Shown here: positions 41,810-49,852 of the stretch, piece by piece | Position numbering within the stretch: position 1 is the stretch's first letter | Layout: the number at the start of each line of letters is the position of its first letter | NCBI GenBank assembly: GCA_029259605.1 | Contig: JAJDEV010000167.1 | Span: 1-58,445 of the forward strand | Direction of reading: 5' to 3' | Length of the DNA stretch: 58,445 bases | Origin: Planctomycetota bacterium | GTDB lineage: Bacteria > Planctomycetota > UBA1135 > GCA-002686595 | Made by a program: the position numbers and the translations under genes | Notes under the pieces: generated by a model | Told to the model about the DNA's origin: nothing | The model's database searches: none | What the model saw: only the letters and a program-made list of their open reading frames with translations

Positions 41810-43840
41810 ATGGAGGCAACGACTCCGGCCGCTTCGTCGGTCCCGCGCAGGCTGCTCGACCGAGTCGTGGTCGCGTTCGCGCTCTGGACGTTGCTCGCGA
41901 ACGTCGTGGTCCTGTCCGGGGGCACCCTGCGCCAGCTCGTCACGGCGGCCGGGGTCGGAGCGGTGCTGGTCCTCGCCGGGCGGGTCGCGCTCCGGCGCCG
42001 CGGCGCGGCCGCGTCCACGACGGGAGCGCGTGCAATCCAGCTCCCGCTCGAGGTGGAGGACGACTCGCGCCCGTCGGCGCCTTGGCGTTTTGGCGCCGTC
42101 GCGGCGGCGCTCGCGATCGCGGGCATGTACCTCGCGAGCGGGAGCGCCATCGCGCTGTGGGCGGCCGCGCTCGGGATGATGCTCGTGCTCGCGGCACGCG
42201 AGCTGACCCTTCCCGGTGCGCGCGGCCCCGCGCACGTCGGGGGCAGCCGGGCGTTGCCCGGGCGGGGGTGGACGCTCGGCCTCGCCCTCGTGTGCGCAGC
42301 CTGCGTCGTCGTCGCGCTTGTCGCCCATCGGCCGAACTTCGACGACGCGGTGTACGTGCACATCGCCGTCGTCGCCGCCGACTTCCCCGATCTCGCGCTG
42401 CTCACCACGGACACGCTGCACGGGCTCGACGGACCGTCCGCGATGCTCGACCTCTATCGCGCGCAGTCGTTCGAGCTGCTCGCGGGTGCGGTCGCGTGGC
42501 TCACGGGGCTCGCCGCGATCGACGTCGCGCACTTCGTCTTTCCGGCGCTCGCGAGCGCGCTCGTCCCGCTCGCCTACGCACGCGTGCTGCGCGTCCTCGT
42601 TCCGCGCCGTTGGTTCTGGGCGCTGGTCGTCGCGATGCTTTTCCTGCTCTGCGTGGGCGACACGTCGCGCGGCTTCGCGAACTTCGGCTTCGTTCGCATC
42701 CAACAGGGCAAGGCGATCTTCCTGTCCGCCGGGCTCCCGCTCTGCATCGCCTACGCGCTCGAGTTCGCGCGCACGCCGACGCGCGCGAGCTGGCTCTCGC
42801 TCGCCGCGTGCCAGGTGGCGTCGATCGGGCTGACGTCGACCGCGATCTGGCAGGCGCCGGCGGTCAGCGTCATGGCTCTGCTCGCCGTGACGTTCGCGCG
42901 GCGCGGCGGGCTGCGCCCGTTCGCGACCGGCTTGGCGGCGTCGGGCTACTGCGTTGCGCTCGGACTCGCGCTGCGCGGCGGAGTCGATCCGGCATTGATG
43001 AGCTTCCGACTCGAGGAGTCGCCGTTGTTCGAGGGGGCGCTGTCGGACGTGCTCGGCAGCGGCGCGATCGTGGCGGCGGTGTTCGCGTGCGTGCTCGCGG
43101 TCTGGGGGCTCGCCGATTCCGCGCTCGTGCGCCGCGTCGCGGTCGTCTTCGCGCTCGGCTTCCTGAGCCTACCGTGGAATCCCGTCGCGTCCGAGTGGAT
43201 GGCCGCGAGCATCACGGGCGCGTCCACCTATTGGCGTGTGTTCTGGCTCCTGCCCGTTCCGCTCTTCGTCGGCATCGCGTTGACCGCGGCGCTCGCCTTC
43301 GAGCGCGTTCCGATCGGGCTGCGGGTGGGTGGGGTCGCGGTGCTCTCGTTCGGGGTCCTGTTCGTCGCTCCGACGACGCAGGCGCTCTCCGCTGCGAACG
43401 GCGTGGCGTTGCACGCGCCGGGACGCAAGGTGGATCCGGACGCGTTCGCGGCCGCCCGTGGCGTCGTCGAGCACACGCCCGCGTCCGGCGTCGCGCTGAC
43501 GCCCGGCGACGTCGGCCCGTGGGTGCCGACGCTGCACGGCCATCCGCTGCTGTTCGCCGTGCGGCCGATGTACGCGAAGCTGCTCGCGAGCTCGCTGGGG
43601 GAGGAGGAGGCGGAGCGGCGCGTGCGGCTCGTTGCGCTCGTTTCGCGAGGCCGGCTCGTCGGCAGTCGGCGCGACGCCCTGGTCGAGTTCGTGCGCGCGC
43701 TCGAGCGCGGCGAGTTCCAATCGGTGGTCTTCGACGCGGGCGCGCGCGCGGCGGACGAAGTGCGCGATGCGCTCGCGCGCGCCGGTTTCGAGCGGCGCGG
43801 CACGTACGCATCGTTCGAGCTCTGGACGGCGCAGCCGTAG
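41810..43840 (+). CDS. Polytopic membrane protein (DUF6077-like)
   Basis: A 676-residue protein with about 13 hydrophobic segments. After the first helices it has RPNFDDAVYVHIAVVAAD, an Asp-Asp motif in the first long loop that recalls the catalytic loop of GT-C glycosyltransferases. There is a long soluble C-terminal domain (about 545-676). The resemblance to DUF6077 is suggestive only. A neighbouring sulfatase-like gene begins 13 bp later and is likely co-transcribed, and a GT2/DUF2304 set sits further on, so a role in a polyprenyl-linked glycan pathway is plausible. Confidence 0.7.
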   Translation: MEATTPAASSVPRRLLDRVVVAFALWTLLANVVVLSGGTLRQLVTAAGVGAVLVLAGRVALRRRGAAASTTGARAIQLPLEVEDDSRPSAPWRFGAVAAALAIAGMYLASGSAIALWAAALGMMLVLAARELTLPGARGPAHVGGSRALPGRGWTLGLALVCAACVVVALVAHRPNFDDAVYVHIAVVAADFPDLALLTTDTLHGLDGPSAMLDLYRAQSFELLAGAVAWLTGLAAIDVAHFVFPALASALVPLAYARVLRVLVPRRWFWALVVAMLFLLCVGDTSRGFANFGFVRIQQGKAIFLSAGLPLCIAYALEFARTPTRASWLSLAACQVASIGLTSTAIWQAPAVSVMALLAVTFARRGGLRPFATGLAASGYCVALGLALRGGVDPALMSFRLEESPLFEGALSDVLGSGAIVAAVFACVLAVWGLADSALVRRVAVVFALGFLSLPWNPVASEWMAASITGASTYWRVFWLLPVPLFVGIALTAALAFERVPIGLRVGGVAVLSFGVLFVAPTTQALSAANGVALHAPGRKVDPDAFAAARGVVEHTPASGVALTPGDVGPWVPTLHGHPLLFAVRPMYAKLLASSLGEEEAERRVRLVALVSRGRLVGSRRDALVEFVRALERGEFQSVVFDAGARAADEVRDALARAGFERRGTYASFELWTAQP

Positions 43841-43843
43841 ACT
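43838..43843 (+). promoter_or_regulatory. -10-like TAGACT near sulfatase-like start
   Basis: TAGACT begins in the stop codon of the upstream gene and ends 10 nt before ATG 43854. An internal promoter with a very short leader is possible. Confidence 0.3.
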
Positions 43844-43853
43844 GACGCTCCCC

Positions 43854-45254
43854 ATGGCCCGCTCGAACCCCGCCCCGCTCCGCCGCTCCCTGGTCGCCGC
43901 GTCCGCGTTCCTCGCCATCGCGAGCTGTGGATCTGGAACGCCCGACCGGCCGCGCGACGTGATCCTCATCACGATCGACACGCTGCGCGCCGACCACCTC
44001 GGCATCTACGGCTATGGGCGCGACACGTCGCCCGGGCTCGATCGGTTCTTCGCCAACGGTGCGGTGTTCGAGCGCTCGTACTCGGCGGAAGCGAGCACGG
44101 CTCCCAGCGTGGCGTCGATCCTCTCCGGCCTCCTGCCGCAAGAGCACCGGGTGCGGCTCTTCTATCAGCTCGTTCCGGAAGACGTGCCGCTCTTGCCCGA
44201 GCTGTTGCCCGCGAGCTATCAGACGGCGGCGTTCGTCTCGAACATGGTGCTGACCGACGACGCGATGGGGATGGCGAGCCGCTTCGATCGGTTCGACGAT
44301 TTCGTCGACACGCGCGAGTCGTCGCGCAAGGTCTTCGAGCGGGACGCCGAACGCACGACGGACGCGGCGCTCGCGTGGCTCGCCACCGAGCGCGATGCGA
44401 GCCGGCCGCTCTTTCTCTGGGTGCACTACATCGATCCGCACGGACCGTACCGCCCGCCGGCGAACTGGGAGGTCCCGTTCGACCCGCCCGCGCCGTTCCC
44501 GATTCCGGAGTCGATGATCCCCGAATACACGCGCGAGCCGGATCAGAACGACGGGAACGACTACGTCCACCGCTACGACGCCGAGATCCACTACGCCGAC
44601 GCGCAGGTCGCGCGGTTGCTCGAAGCCTACGGCCGGATGCGCCCGATCGACGACGCGCTCACGATCCTCACGTCCGACCACGGCGAGAGCATGATGGAGC
44701 ACGAGCGCTGGTTCACGCACGGCTACCACGTGTACGAAGAGGTCGTGCGCGTTCCGCTCCTCGTGCGCGGTCCGGGGGTGGAGGCGGGGCGTTTCGACGC
44801 ACCGGTTTCGGGGCTCGACATCGCATCGACGATCCTCGCGTTCGCGGGCGTGGAGCGTCCCGAGTTGCGCGGCGCCGACCTGCGCTCCGGGAGTGCGCTC
44901 GATCCGGAGCGCGCGGTCTTCCTCGAGGCGTCGCAGAAGCAGCGCCAGTGGCGCTCGGTCGTGCAGGGGTCGGAGAAGTGGATCGTTGCGGTGCGCGGCA
45001 AGCGGCGCGAGGTGATCGAGGCGGCGCGCTACGCGCTGGATGCCGATCCGCACGAACTCGAGGGCGCGGCGTTCGGCGCCGAGCTGCCGGACGATTCGGA
45101 CGCGCTCGCGCGGTTGCGCGAGCTCATCGCTTCGGATCCCGATCCTTCGGGAATCCCGGCGGAGTGGGCGAAGGGGATCAAGCTCGACCAACCCAAGGTC
45201 GCGCCGGGCGTGTCGGCCGAAGCGCGCGCGCGCCTGCGCGCCCTCGGCTACTGA
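43854..45254 (+). CDS. Sulfatase-like lipoprotein (Thr nucleophile)
   Basis: A 466-residue lipoprotein (lipobox AIASC). It begins VILITIDTLRADHLGIYGY and has nucleophile segment ASTAPSVASILSG (Thr where formylglycine enzymes have Cys or Ser), HYIDPHGPYRPP and LTSDHGESMMEHE metal motifs, and the tail LRALGY. It follows the polytopic membrane gene by 13 bp. Its 3' end overlaps the DUF2304 gene on the other strand by 7 bp. Confidence 0.87.
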   Translation: MARSNPAPLRRSLVAASAFLAIASCGSGTPDRPRDVILITIDTLRADHLGIYGYGRDTSPGLDRFFANGAVFERSYSAEASTAPSVASILSGLLPQEHRVRLFYQLVPEDVPLLPELLPASYQTAAFVSNMVLTDDAMGMASRFDRFDDFVDTRESSRKVFERDAERTTDAALAWLATERDASRPLFLWVHYIDPHGPYRPPANWEVPFDPPAPFPIPESMIPEYTREPDQNDGNDYVHRYDAEIHYADAQVARLLEAYGRMRPIDDALTILTSDHGESMMEHERWFTHGYHVYEEVVRVPLLVRGPGVEAGRFDAPVSGLDIASTILAFAGVERPELRGADLRSGSALDPERAVFLEASQKQRQWRSVVQGSEKWIVAVRGKRREVIEAARYALDADPHELEGAAFGAELPDDSDALARLRELIASDPDPSGIPAEWAKGIKLDQPKVAPGVSAEARARLRALGY

Positions 45255-45658
45255 TCGCGCGCCGCGAGCTCGTCGACGCGCGCGCGCAGGATCGCCGCCT
45301 CCTGCGCGAGCGCCTTGAGCTGTTTGCTGTTGCGCGAAAGGCGCACCGCGTAGTTCAGGCAGATCGCCATCAGGAACAGCTCGCCGAGGAAGAAGATGGT
45401 CGAGCTCGGGGTCCAGGCACCTACCGCGCGCGTGAGCGCGCGCAGGAGGTCGAGCCGCAGGCTGATGATCGTCATGACGACGGTGATCGTCACCCAGATC
45501 GGCGTGTACTCCTCGCCGAGGCGCCGCCGTCGCACGAGCCACGCGACGAGCACGAGCAACCCTGTACTCAGCGCGATCGCGACGATGCGCGTCGCCATCG
45601 ACTCGGGCGCCGCGAGGAAGAGGTCCCGGATCTGATTCAGTTCGAGCTGGTTCTGCAT
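45248..45658 (-). CDS. DUF2304 membrane protein
   Basis: A 136-residue protein with three hydrophobic segments (ATRIVAIALSTGLLVLVAWLV, WVTITVVMTIISLRL, TIFFLGELFLMAICLNYAV) and a short coiled-coil tail (SKQLKALAQEAAILRARVDE). It matches DUF2304, which often neighbours GT2 glycosyltransferases and is thought to partner them in polyprenyl-phosphate sugar synthesis. ATG 45658 is used; an internal ATG 20 codons in would fit the shorter usual length. It is 7 bp after the GT2 stop in the same operon. Confidence 0.8.
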   Translation of the reverse strand: MQNQLELNQIRDLFLAAPESMATRIVAIALSTGLLVLVAWLVRRRRLGEEYTPIWVTITVVMTIISLRLDLLRALTRAVGAWTPSSTIFFLGELFLMAICLNYAVRLSRNSKQLKALAQEAAILRARVDELAARDQ

Positions 45659-45665
45659 GATCGCT

Positions 45666-46376
45666 TCACGAGGCTCGCACGCGCGAGCCCGCCCACAGGG
45701 AGAGCGCGAGTCGGTACACGTAATAGATGGAGCGCAGTCCGCCGTGCATGGTCGACTTGCGCGTCTCGGGCAGCATCTCGACCGAGCGCTCCGCGATGAC
45801 GATGCCGGCCTTGTGCGCGGCGAGCAGGACGTCGATGTCCGGATAGTCGGACGGGAAGAACTCGCGCGCGTAGAGCGCGAGCACCGAGCGGTTCATCGCT
45901 TGGAAGCCCGACGTCGGATCGGTGACGTCGAGGCCGGACCGACGCGCGAGGCGCTGGAACAGCTTGCGTCCGACGTTGCGGATCCCGCTCATCTGGTATG
46001 CCGTCTGCTCGACGAAGCGTGACCCGATGACGAGGTCGGCCTCGCCGTCACGCACGGGATCGACGAGGCGCGGGATGTCGGCGGGCACGTGCTGGCCGTC
46101 CGCGTCCATCTGCACGACGAGCGTCGTGTCGCACTGCAGCGCGAACTTGTAGCCGGTCTGCAGCGCCGCGCCGTAGCCCTGGTTGAACGGGAGCGTCAGC
46201 ACGGTCGCGCCGCCGGCCTTCGCGACGCGGGTCGTCTCGTCGGTCGATCCGTCGTCGACCACGACCACGCGCGCGACGTCGTCGAGCGCGTACAGACCGG
46301 CGAGGACGGCGGGCAGTCGCTCGGCCTCGTTGAACGCCGGGATCAGCACCGTGACGTCGCGAGCGGTCGCGCCCAT
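45666..46376 (-). CDS. Family 2 glycosyltransferase (polyprenyl-phosphate type)
   Basis: A 236-residue GT-A enzyme: VTVLIPAFNEAERLPAVL, VVDDGSTDETTRV, a QMDADGQHVP DxD-like metal motif, DLVIGSRFV and FPSDYPDID. This pattern matches dolichyl- or undecaprenyl-phosphate glycosyltransferases that make lipid-linked sugars. No C-terminal membrane anchor, so the DUF2304 partner encoded next probably recruits it to the membrane. It overlaps the methyltransferase stop by one base. Confidence 0.9.
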   Translation of the reverse strand: MGATARDVTVLIPAFNEAERLPAVLAGLYALDDVARVVVVDDGSTDETTRVAKAGGATVLTLPFNQGYGAALQTGYKFALQCDTTLVVQMDADGQHVPADIPRLVDPVRDGEADLVIGSRFVEQTAYQMSGIRNVGRKLFQRLARRSGLDVTDPTSGFQAMNRSVLALYAREFFPSDYPDIDVLLAAHKAGIVIAERSVEMLPETRKSTMHGGLRSIYYVYRLALSLWAGSRVRAS

Positions 46377-47101
46377 CAGGCCTTCTCGCCGACGACGGTC
46401 AGGTACTTGTTGCAGAACCCGTGGCGCAGCGTCGCACCGATGCGGCGGAAGAACGCGTTGGGGTGCGTCGCGTAGTAACCGACGAGGTTCTGGCGCATGC
46501 TCTTCATGCGCGACTCGCTGCGGCTGGCGACGGCGATCGGATTGACCTTCTGCACCTGCTCGAACGCGTCGATCTCGCGCAAGCCCTTCGAGGCGAGCAT
46601 GCGTCGGAACGAGCGCGGCGTGAAGTCGTGGAGGTGATGCGGATTCATGTCGACCGACGGCGTCGTCGGAACCGACGAGATGAACACGCCGCCCGGCTTG
46701 AGCAGCGCGATCAGGCGCTCGACCAAGAGGCTCGGATCAGGCACGTGCTCGACCGTCTCGAGGCTGACGACCGTGTCGAAGCCGTCGGCGTCGGCGAACG
46801 TGAGCGCGTCGCCGTGGCGGTAGCTCGTGCGCTCGTTCGCATAGCGTTGCGAGGCGTAGGCGACCGCGTCGGCGGAGATGTCGACGCCCAGCGCGGACAC
46901 CACGCCCGCGCCGTGGTCCGACAGGATGCGCGTTCCGTAGCCGACACCGCAGGCCAGGTCGAGCACGCGGCCCGGCCGCGCGCTCCGGGCCGCGAACCGA
47001 TAACGCTCGAGGTGCAGGTCGAGCGTCTCCTGGCCGGTGTGCTCGCCGCCCTTGATCTCGTCCGGAACGAGCCGTTCCAACGTGTCTGCGTTCAGTGCCA
47101 T
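46376..47101 (-). CDS. Class I SAM-dependent methyltransferase
   Basis: A 241-residue methyltransferase with VLDLACGVGYGTRIL (motif I), VSALGVDISADAVAYA, DTVVSLETVEHVPDPSLL and LKPGGVFISSVPT. This is the UbiE/Coq5-type layout. The C-terminal domain (SFRRMLASKGLREIDA) is typical of sugar or small-molecule O-methylases. It leads the operon with GT2 and DUF2304. ATG 47101 is preceded by a purine-rich stretch. The 191-bp divergent gap before the flavoprotein holds both promoters. Confidence 0.88.
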   Translation of the reverse strand: MALNADTLERLVPDEIKGGEHTGQETLDLHLERYRFAARSARPGRVLDLACGVGYGTRILSDHGAGVVSALGVDISADAVAYASQRYANERTSYRHGDALTFADADGFDTVVSLETVEHVPDPSLLVERLIALLKPGGVFISSVPTTPSVDMNPHHLHDFTPRSFRRMLASKGLREIDAFEQVQKVNPIAVASRSESRMKSMRQNLVGYYATHPNAFFRRIGATLRHGFCNKYLTVVGEKA

Positions 47102-47292
47102 GGACTGTGGGAAGAGTCTTCCGGCCCGAGGGAGCCTCAGAGATGGAGTCTATCCGCCTCCGCGAGGGCGGGCAAACAAGGGAGCGATTGGGCGGGTGCA
47201 ACGAGTCGGTTCTGTTTTCCGCGATCTTCCGCGTCCGCGCTGGCTCGCGCTCGAACGACGCGTAGAGTCTGGAGCGCTCGCGCGGATACGAA

Positions 47293-48567
47293 ATGAAAGA
47301 CAGCACGGAAGGAATCGACGCCATTGTCATCGGGCTCGGCCCCGCGGGTGCCGCCGCGTCCGCGATCCTCGCCGAACACGGCCGGCGTGTCGTCGCGATC
47401 GAGCGCGACGTCGAGTCGTCCTATCGTGTCGGCGAATCGCTGATCCCGTTCTGCTGGCATCCGTTGAACCGCCTCGGCGTCGTCGACGACGTGCGCGGCT
47501 CGGGCTTCGTCGTCGAGAAGAACAGCGTGCAGTTCGCGGGGCTCGAAGGCTCGGTCTCCAAGCCGTTCTACTTCTTCGAGCACACCGACCATCCTTGCGC
47601 GCGCACGTGGCAGGTCGTGCGCAAGGACTTCGACCGGATGCTACGCGCGAACGCCGCGCGCAAGGGCGCCGAGCTGCGCTTCGGTCACACGGTCCGCGCG
47701 TTGATCGAGGTGGACGGGGCCGTGTGCGGTGTCGAGGTCCAGGACGAGCACGGCGAAGTCTCGGAGCTGCGCGCGCCGGTCACGATCGACGCGAGCGGGC
47801 GCGCGACGTTCGCGCAGACGAAGCTCGGCTGGCGCGTTCCGGACGCGAAGCTGCGCAAGGTCGCGATCTGGACGTACTACGAGGGAGCCAAGCGCGACAC
47901 GGGCGTCGACGAAGGCACGACGACGATCGCCTATCTCCCCGAGAAGGGCTGGTTCTGGTACATCCCGCTGCCGAACGATCGGGTCGGCGTCGGCGTCGTT
48001 GCCGAGAAGGACTACCTGTTCGGCAGCACGCGCTCGCCCGAGGAGATCTTCCAGCGCGAGGCGCAGCTCCAACCGTGGATCAAGGACCGCCTCTCCACCG
48101 GACACGTGATCGAGGAGTATCGGGTCACGAGCGAGTTCTCGTACCGCTCGCGCCACTGCGCCAAGGACGGGCTGGTGCTCGCCGGCGACGCGTTCTCGTT
48201 CCTCGATCCCGTGTTCTCATCGGGCGTCTACTTCGCGCTCGAGAGCGGCGTGCGCGTCGCGGACGCGGTGCACGCGGCGCTCGCCGCCGGCGACACGTCC
48301 GCGGCTCGCTTCGAGGCGTACGGTGCCCGCTTCCGCGAGCAGATGGAGCCGATGCGCAAGCTCGTGCACGCCTTCTACGACGACGACTTCAACTTCGGGA
48401 AGTTCCTGAAGCGCCATCCCGACTTGCGCGCCGACCTGACCGACTGCTTGATCGGCGATCTCGACAAGGACTTCGATCCCTTCTTCCGTGCCGTCTCCGA
48501 GTTCGCCGAGATGCCCGAGCCGTTGCCCCACGGCGGGCCGCTCATGCGTTCGGCCGAACACCCCTGA
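47293..48567 (+). CDS. FAD-dependent oxidoreductase with halogenase-type WxWxIP motif
   Basis: A 424-residue flavoprotein of the flavin-dependent monooxygenase/GGR family. FAD motif is VIGLGPAGAAASAIL (GxGxxG). It has GESLIPFCWHPLNRLG, the halogenase-type WFWYIP (WxWxIP), and VLAGDAFSFLDPVFSSGVY. The WxWxIP signature is shared by FADH2-dependent halogenases and related non-halogenating enzymes, so halogenase is only a candidate call. The active-site Lys of tryptophan halogenases cannot be assigned from sequence alone. TAGAGT at 47263-47268 is a possible -10. The PQQ-like gene follows after 19 bp. Confidence 0.8.
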   Translation: MKDSTEGIDAIVIGLGPAGAAASAILAEHGRRVVAIERDVESSYRVGESLIPFCWHPLNRLGVVDDVRGSGFVVEKNSVQFAGLEGSVSKPFYFFEHTDHPCARTWQVVRKDFDRMLRANAARKGAELRFGHTVRALIEVDGAVCGVEVQDEHGEVSELRAPVTIDASGRATFAQTKLGWRVPDAKLRKVAIWTYYEGAKRDTGVDEGTTTIAYLPEKGWFWYIPLPNDRVGVGVVAEKDYLFGSTRSPEEIFQREAQLQPWIKDRLSTGHVIEEYRVTSEFSYRSRHCAKDGLVLAGDAFSFLDPVFSSGVYFALESGVRVADAVHAALAAGDTSAARFEAYGARFREQMEPMRKLVHAFYDDDFNFGKFLKRHPDLRADLTDCLIGDLDKDFDPFFRAVSEFAEMPEPLPHGGPLMRSAEHP

Positions 48568-48586
48568 CCCCACACCAACGAACGCC

Positions 48587-49843
48587 ATGTCCCTCCTCCT
48601 CGTCACGCTCGCGCTCGCGTTCCAAACGGACTGGCCCCAGTACAACGGCGCGGCCAGCGATCGGGTGAGCACCGAGGCGCTCGACGCGACGGGCTGGGCG
48701 GACGGCGCGCCGACGCCCGTCTGGAGCGTCGAGACGGTCGCCGGCTTCAGCTCGTTCACGATCGGCGACGGCCGCGCATACACGCTCGTCGCGCGCGACA
48801 TCCACGGCGATGCGCGCGAAGTCTGTGTCGCGCTCGACCTCGAGTCCGGCACGGAAGTGTGGAGCGCGGCGTGCGGCCCCTCGATCGAGTACGACGGCGG
48901 GGGCAACGCGGGCGCGGGCGACAACACGGGTGGCGACGGACCGCGGACGACGCCGAGCTACGCGGACGGGCGCGTGTTCGTGCTCGATTCGAACCTCGTC
49001 CTCATCGCGCTCGACGCGAAGACGGGGCAGGTCCAGTGGCAGCACGCGCTGCTCGAAGAGTTCGACGGGCGCAACATCCGTTGGCAGAACGGCGCGTCGC
49101 CGCTCGTCGAGGGCGGCCGCGTGTTCGTCGCCGGTGGCGGCGAGGACCGCTCGCTGCTCGCCTTCGACGCCGCGACCGGTGACGTCGAATGGGCCGCGTT
49201 CGACGAGCGCATGACGCATGCGACGCCGGTCGCCGCCACGCTCCACGGCGTGCGTCAGGTGATCTTCTACGTGCAGTCCGGACTCGTCGCGGTGGCGCCC
49301 GACACCGGCGCCGAGCTGTGGCGCGCGCCCTACAAGTACAAGGTCTCGAGCGCGGCGTCGCCGGTCGTCCACGGGGACATGGTCTTTCTATCGGCGGGCT
49401 ACGGCGTCGGCGGCGGGACCTATCGCATCGACGAGGACGGTGGCGCGTTCTCCGCCGAGCTGCTGTGGCAGACGCCGAACAAGCAGATCAACCACTGGAG
49501 CACGCCGGTCTGCAAGGACGGCTTCCTCTACGGGATGTTCAGCTTCAAGAAGTACGGCGAGGGGCCGCTCGCGTGCATCGACATGCGCACGGGTGAGACC
49601 CAGTGGTCGACGCCCGGCTTCGGCCCCGGCAACTGCATCCGGGTGGGGGACGACATCGTCGCGCTCAGCGACGCGGGCGACGTCGTGATCGTCGAGGCGA
49701 CGCCGGCCGCGTACAACGAGCGCGCGCGCGCGAGCGTGCTGCGCGGCAAGTGCTGGTCGAGCCCGGCGTTCGCGGACGGCCAGCTCTACGTGCGCAGCAC
49801 GCGCACCGGTGTGCGGCTCGACCTGACGCCGCGCGCGGACTGA
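48587..49843 (+). CDS. PQQ-like beta-propeller exported protein
   Basis: A 418-residue protein with a short signal-like N-terminus (SLLLVTLALAF) and eight-blade propeller signals (ALDLESGTEVWSA, ALDAKTGQVQWQH, AFDAATGDVEWAA, IDMRTGETQWSTPGF). It belongs to the BamB/PQQ_2 family, usually scaffolding and not enzymatic unless a PQQ site is present; none is obvious here. It is 19 bp downstream of the flavoprotein and convergent with another propeller gene. Confidence 0.85.
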   Translation: MSLLLVTLALAFQTDWPQYNGAASDRVSTEALDATGWADGAPTPVWSVETVAGFSSFTIGDGRAYTLVARDIHGDAREVCVALDLESGTEVWSAACGPSIEYDGGGNAGAGDNTGGDGPRTTPSYADGRVFVLDSNLVLIALDAKTGQVQWQHALLEEFDGRNIRWQNGASPLVEGGRVFVAGGGEDRSLLAFDAATGDVEWAAFDERMTHATPVAATLHGVRQVIFYVQSGLVAVAPDTGAELWRAPYKYKVSSAASPVVHGDMVFLSAGYGVGGGTYRIDEDGGAFSAELLWQTPNKQINHWSTPVCKDGFLYGMFSFKKYGEGPLACIDMRTGETQWSTPGFGPGNCIRVGDDIVALSDAGDVVIVEATPAAYNERARASVLRGKCWSSPAFADGQLYVRSTRTGVRLDLTPRAD

Positions 49844-49852
49844 CAAACGGCG

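Noticed and set aside
41797..43845. 682-codon plus-strand frame overlapping the polytopic membrane protein
   Set aside because: Arg-rich out-of-frame shadow; the hydrophobic frame at 41810-43840 has normal membrane-protein composition.
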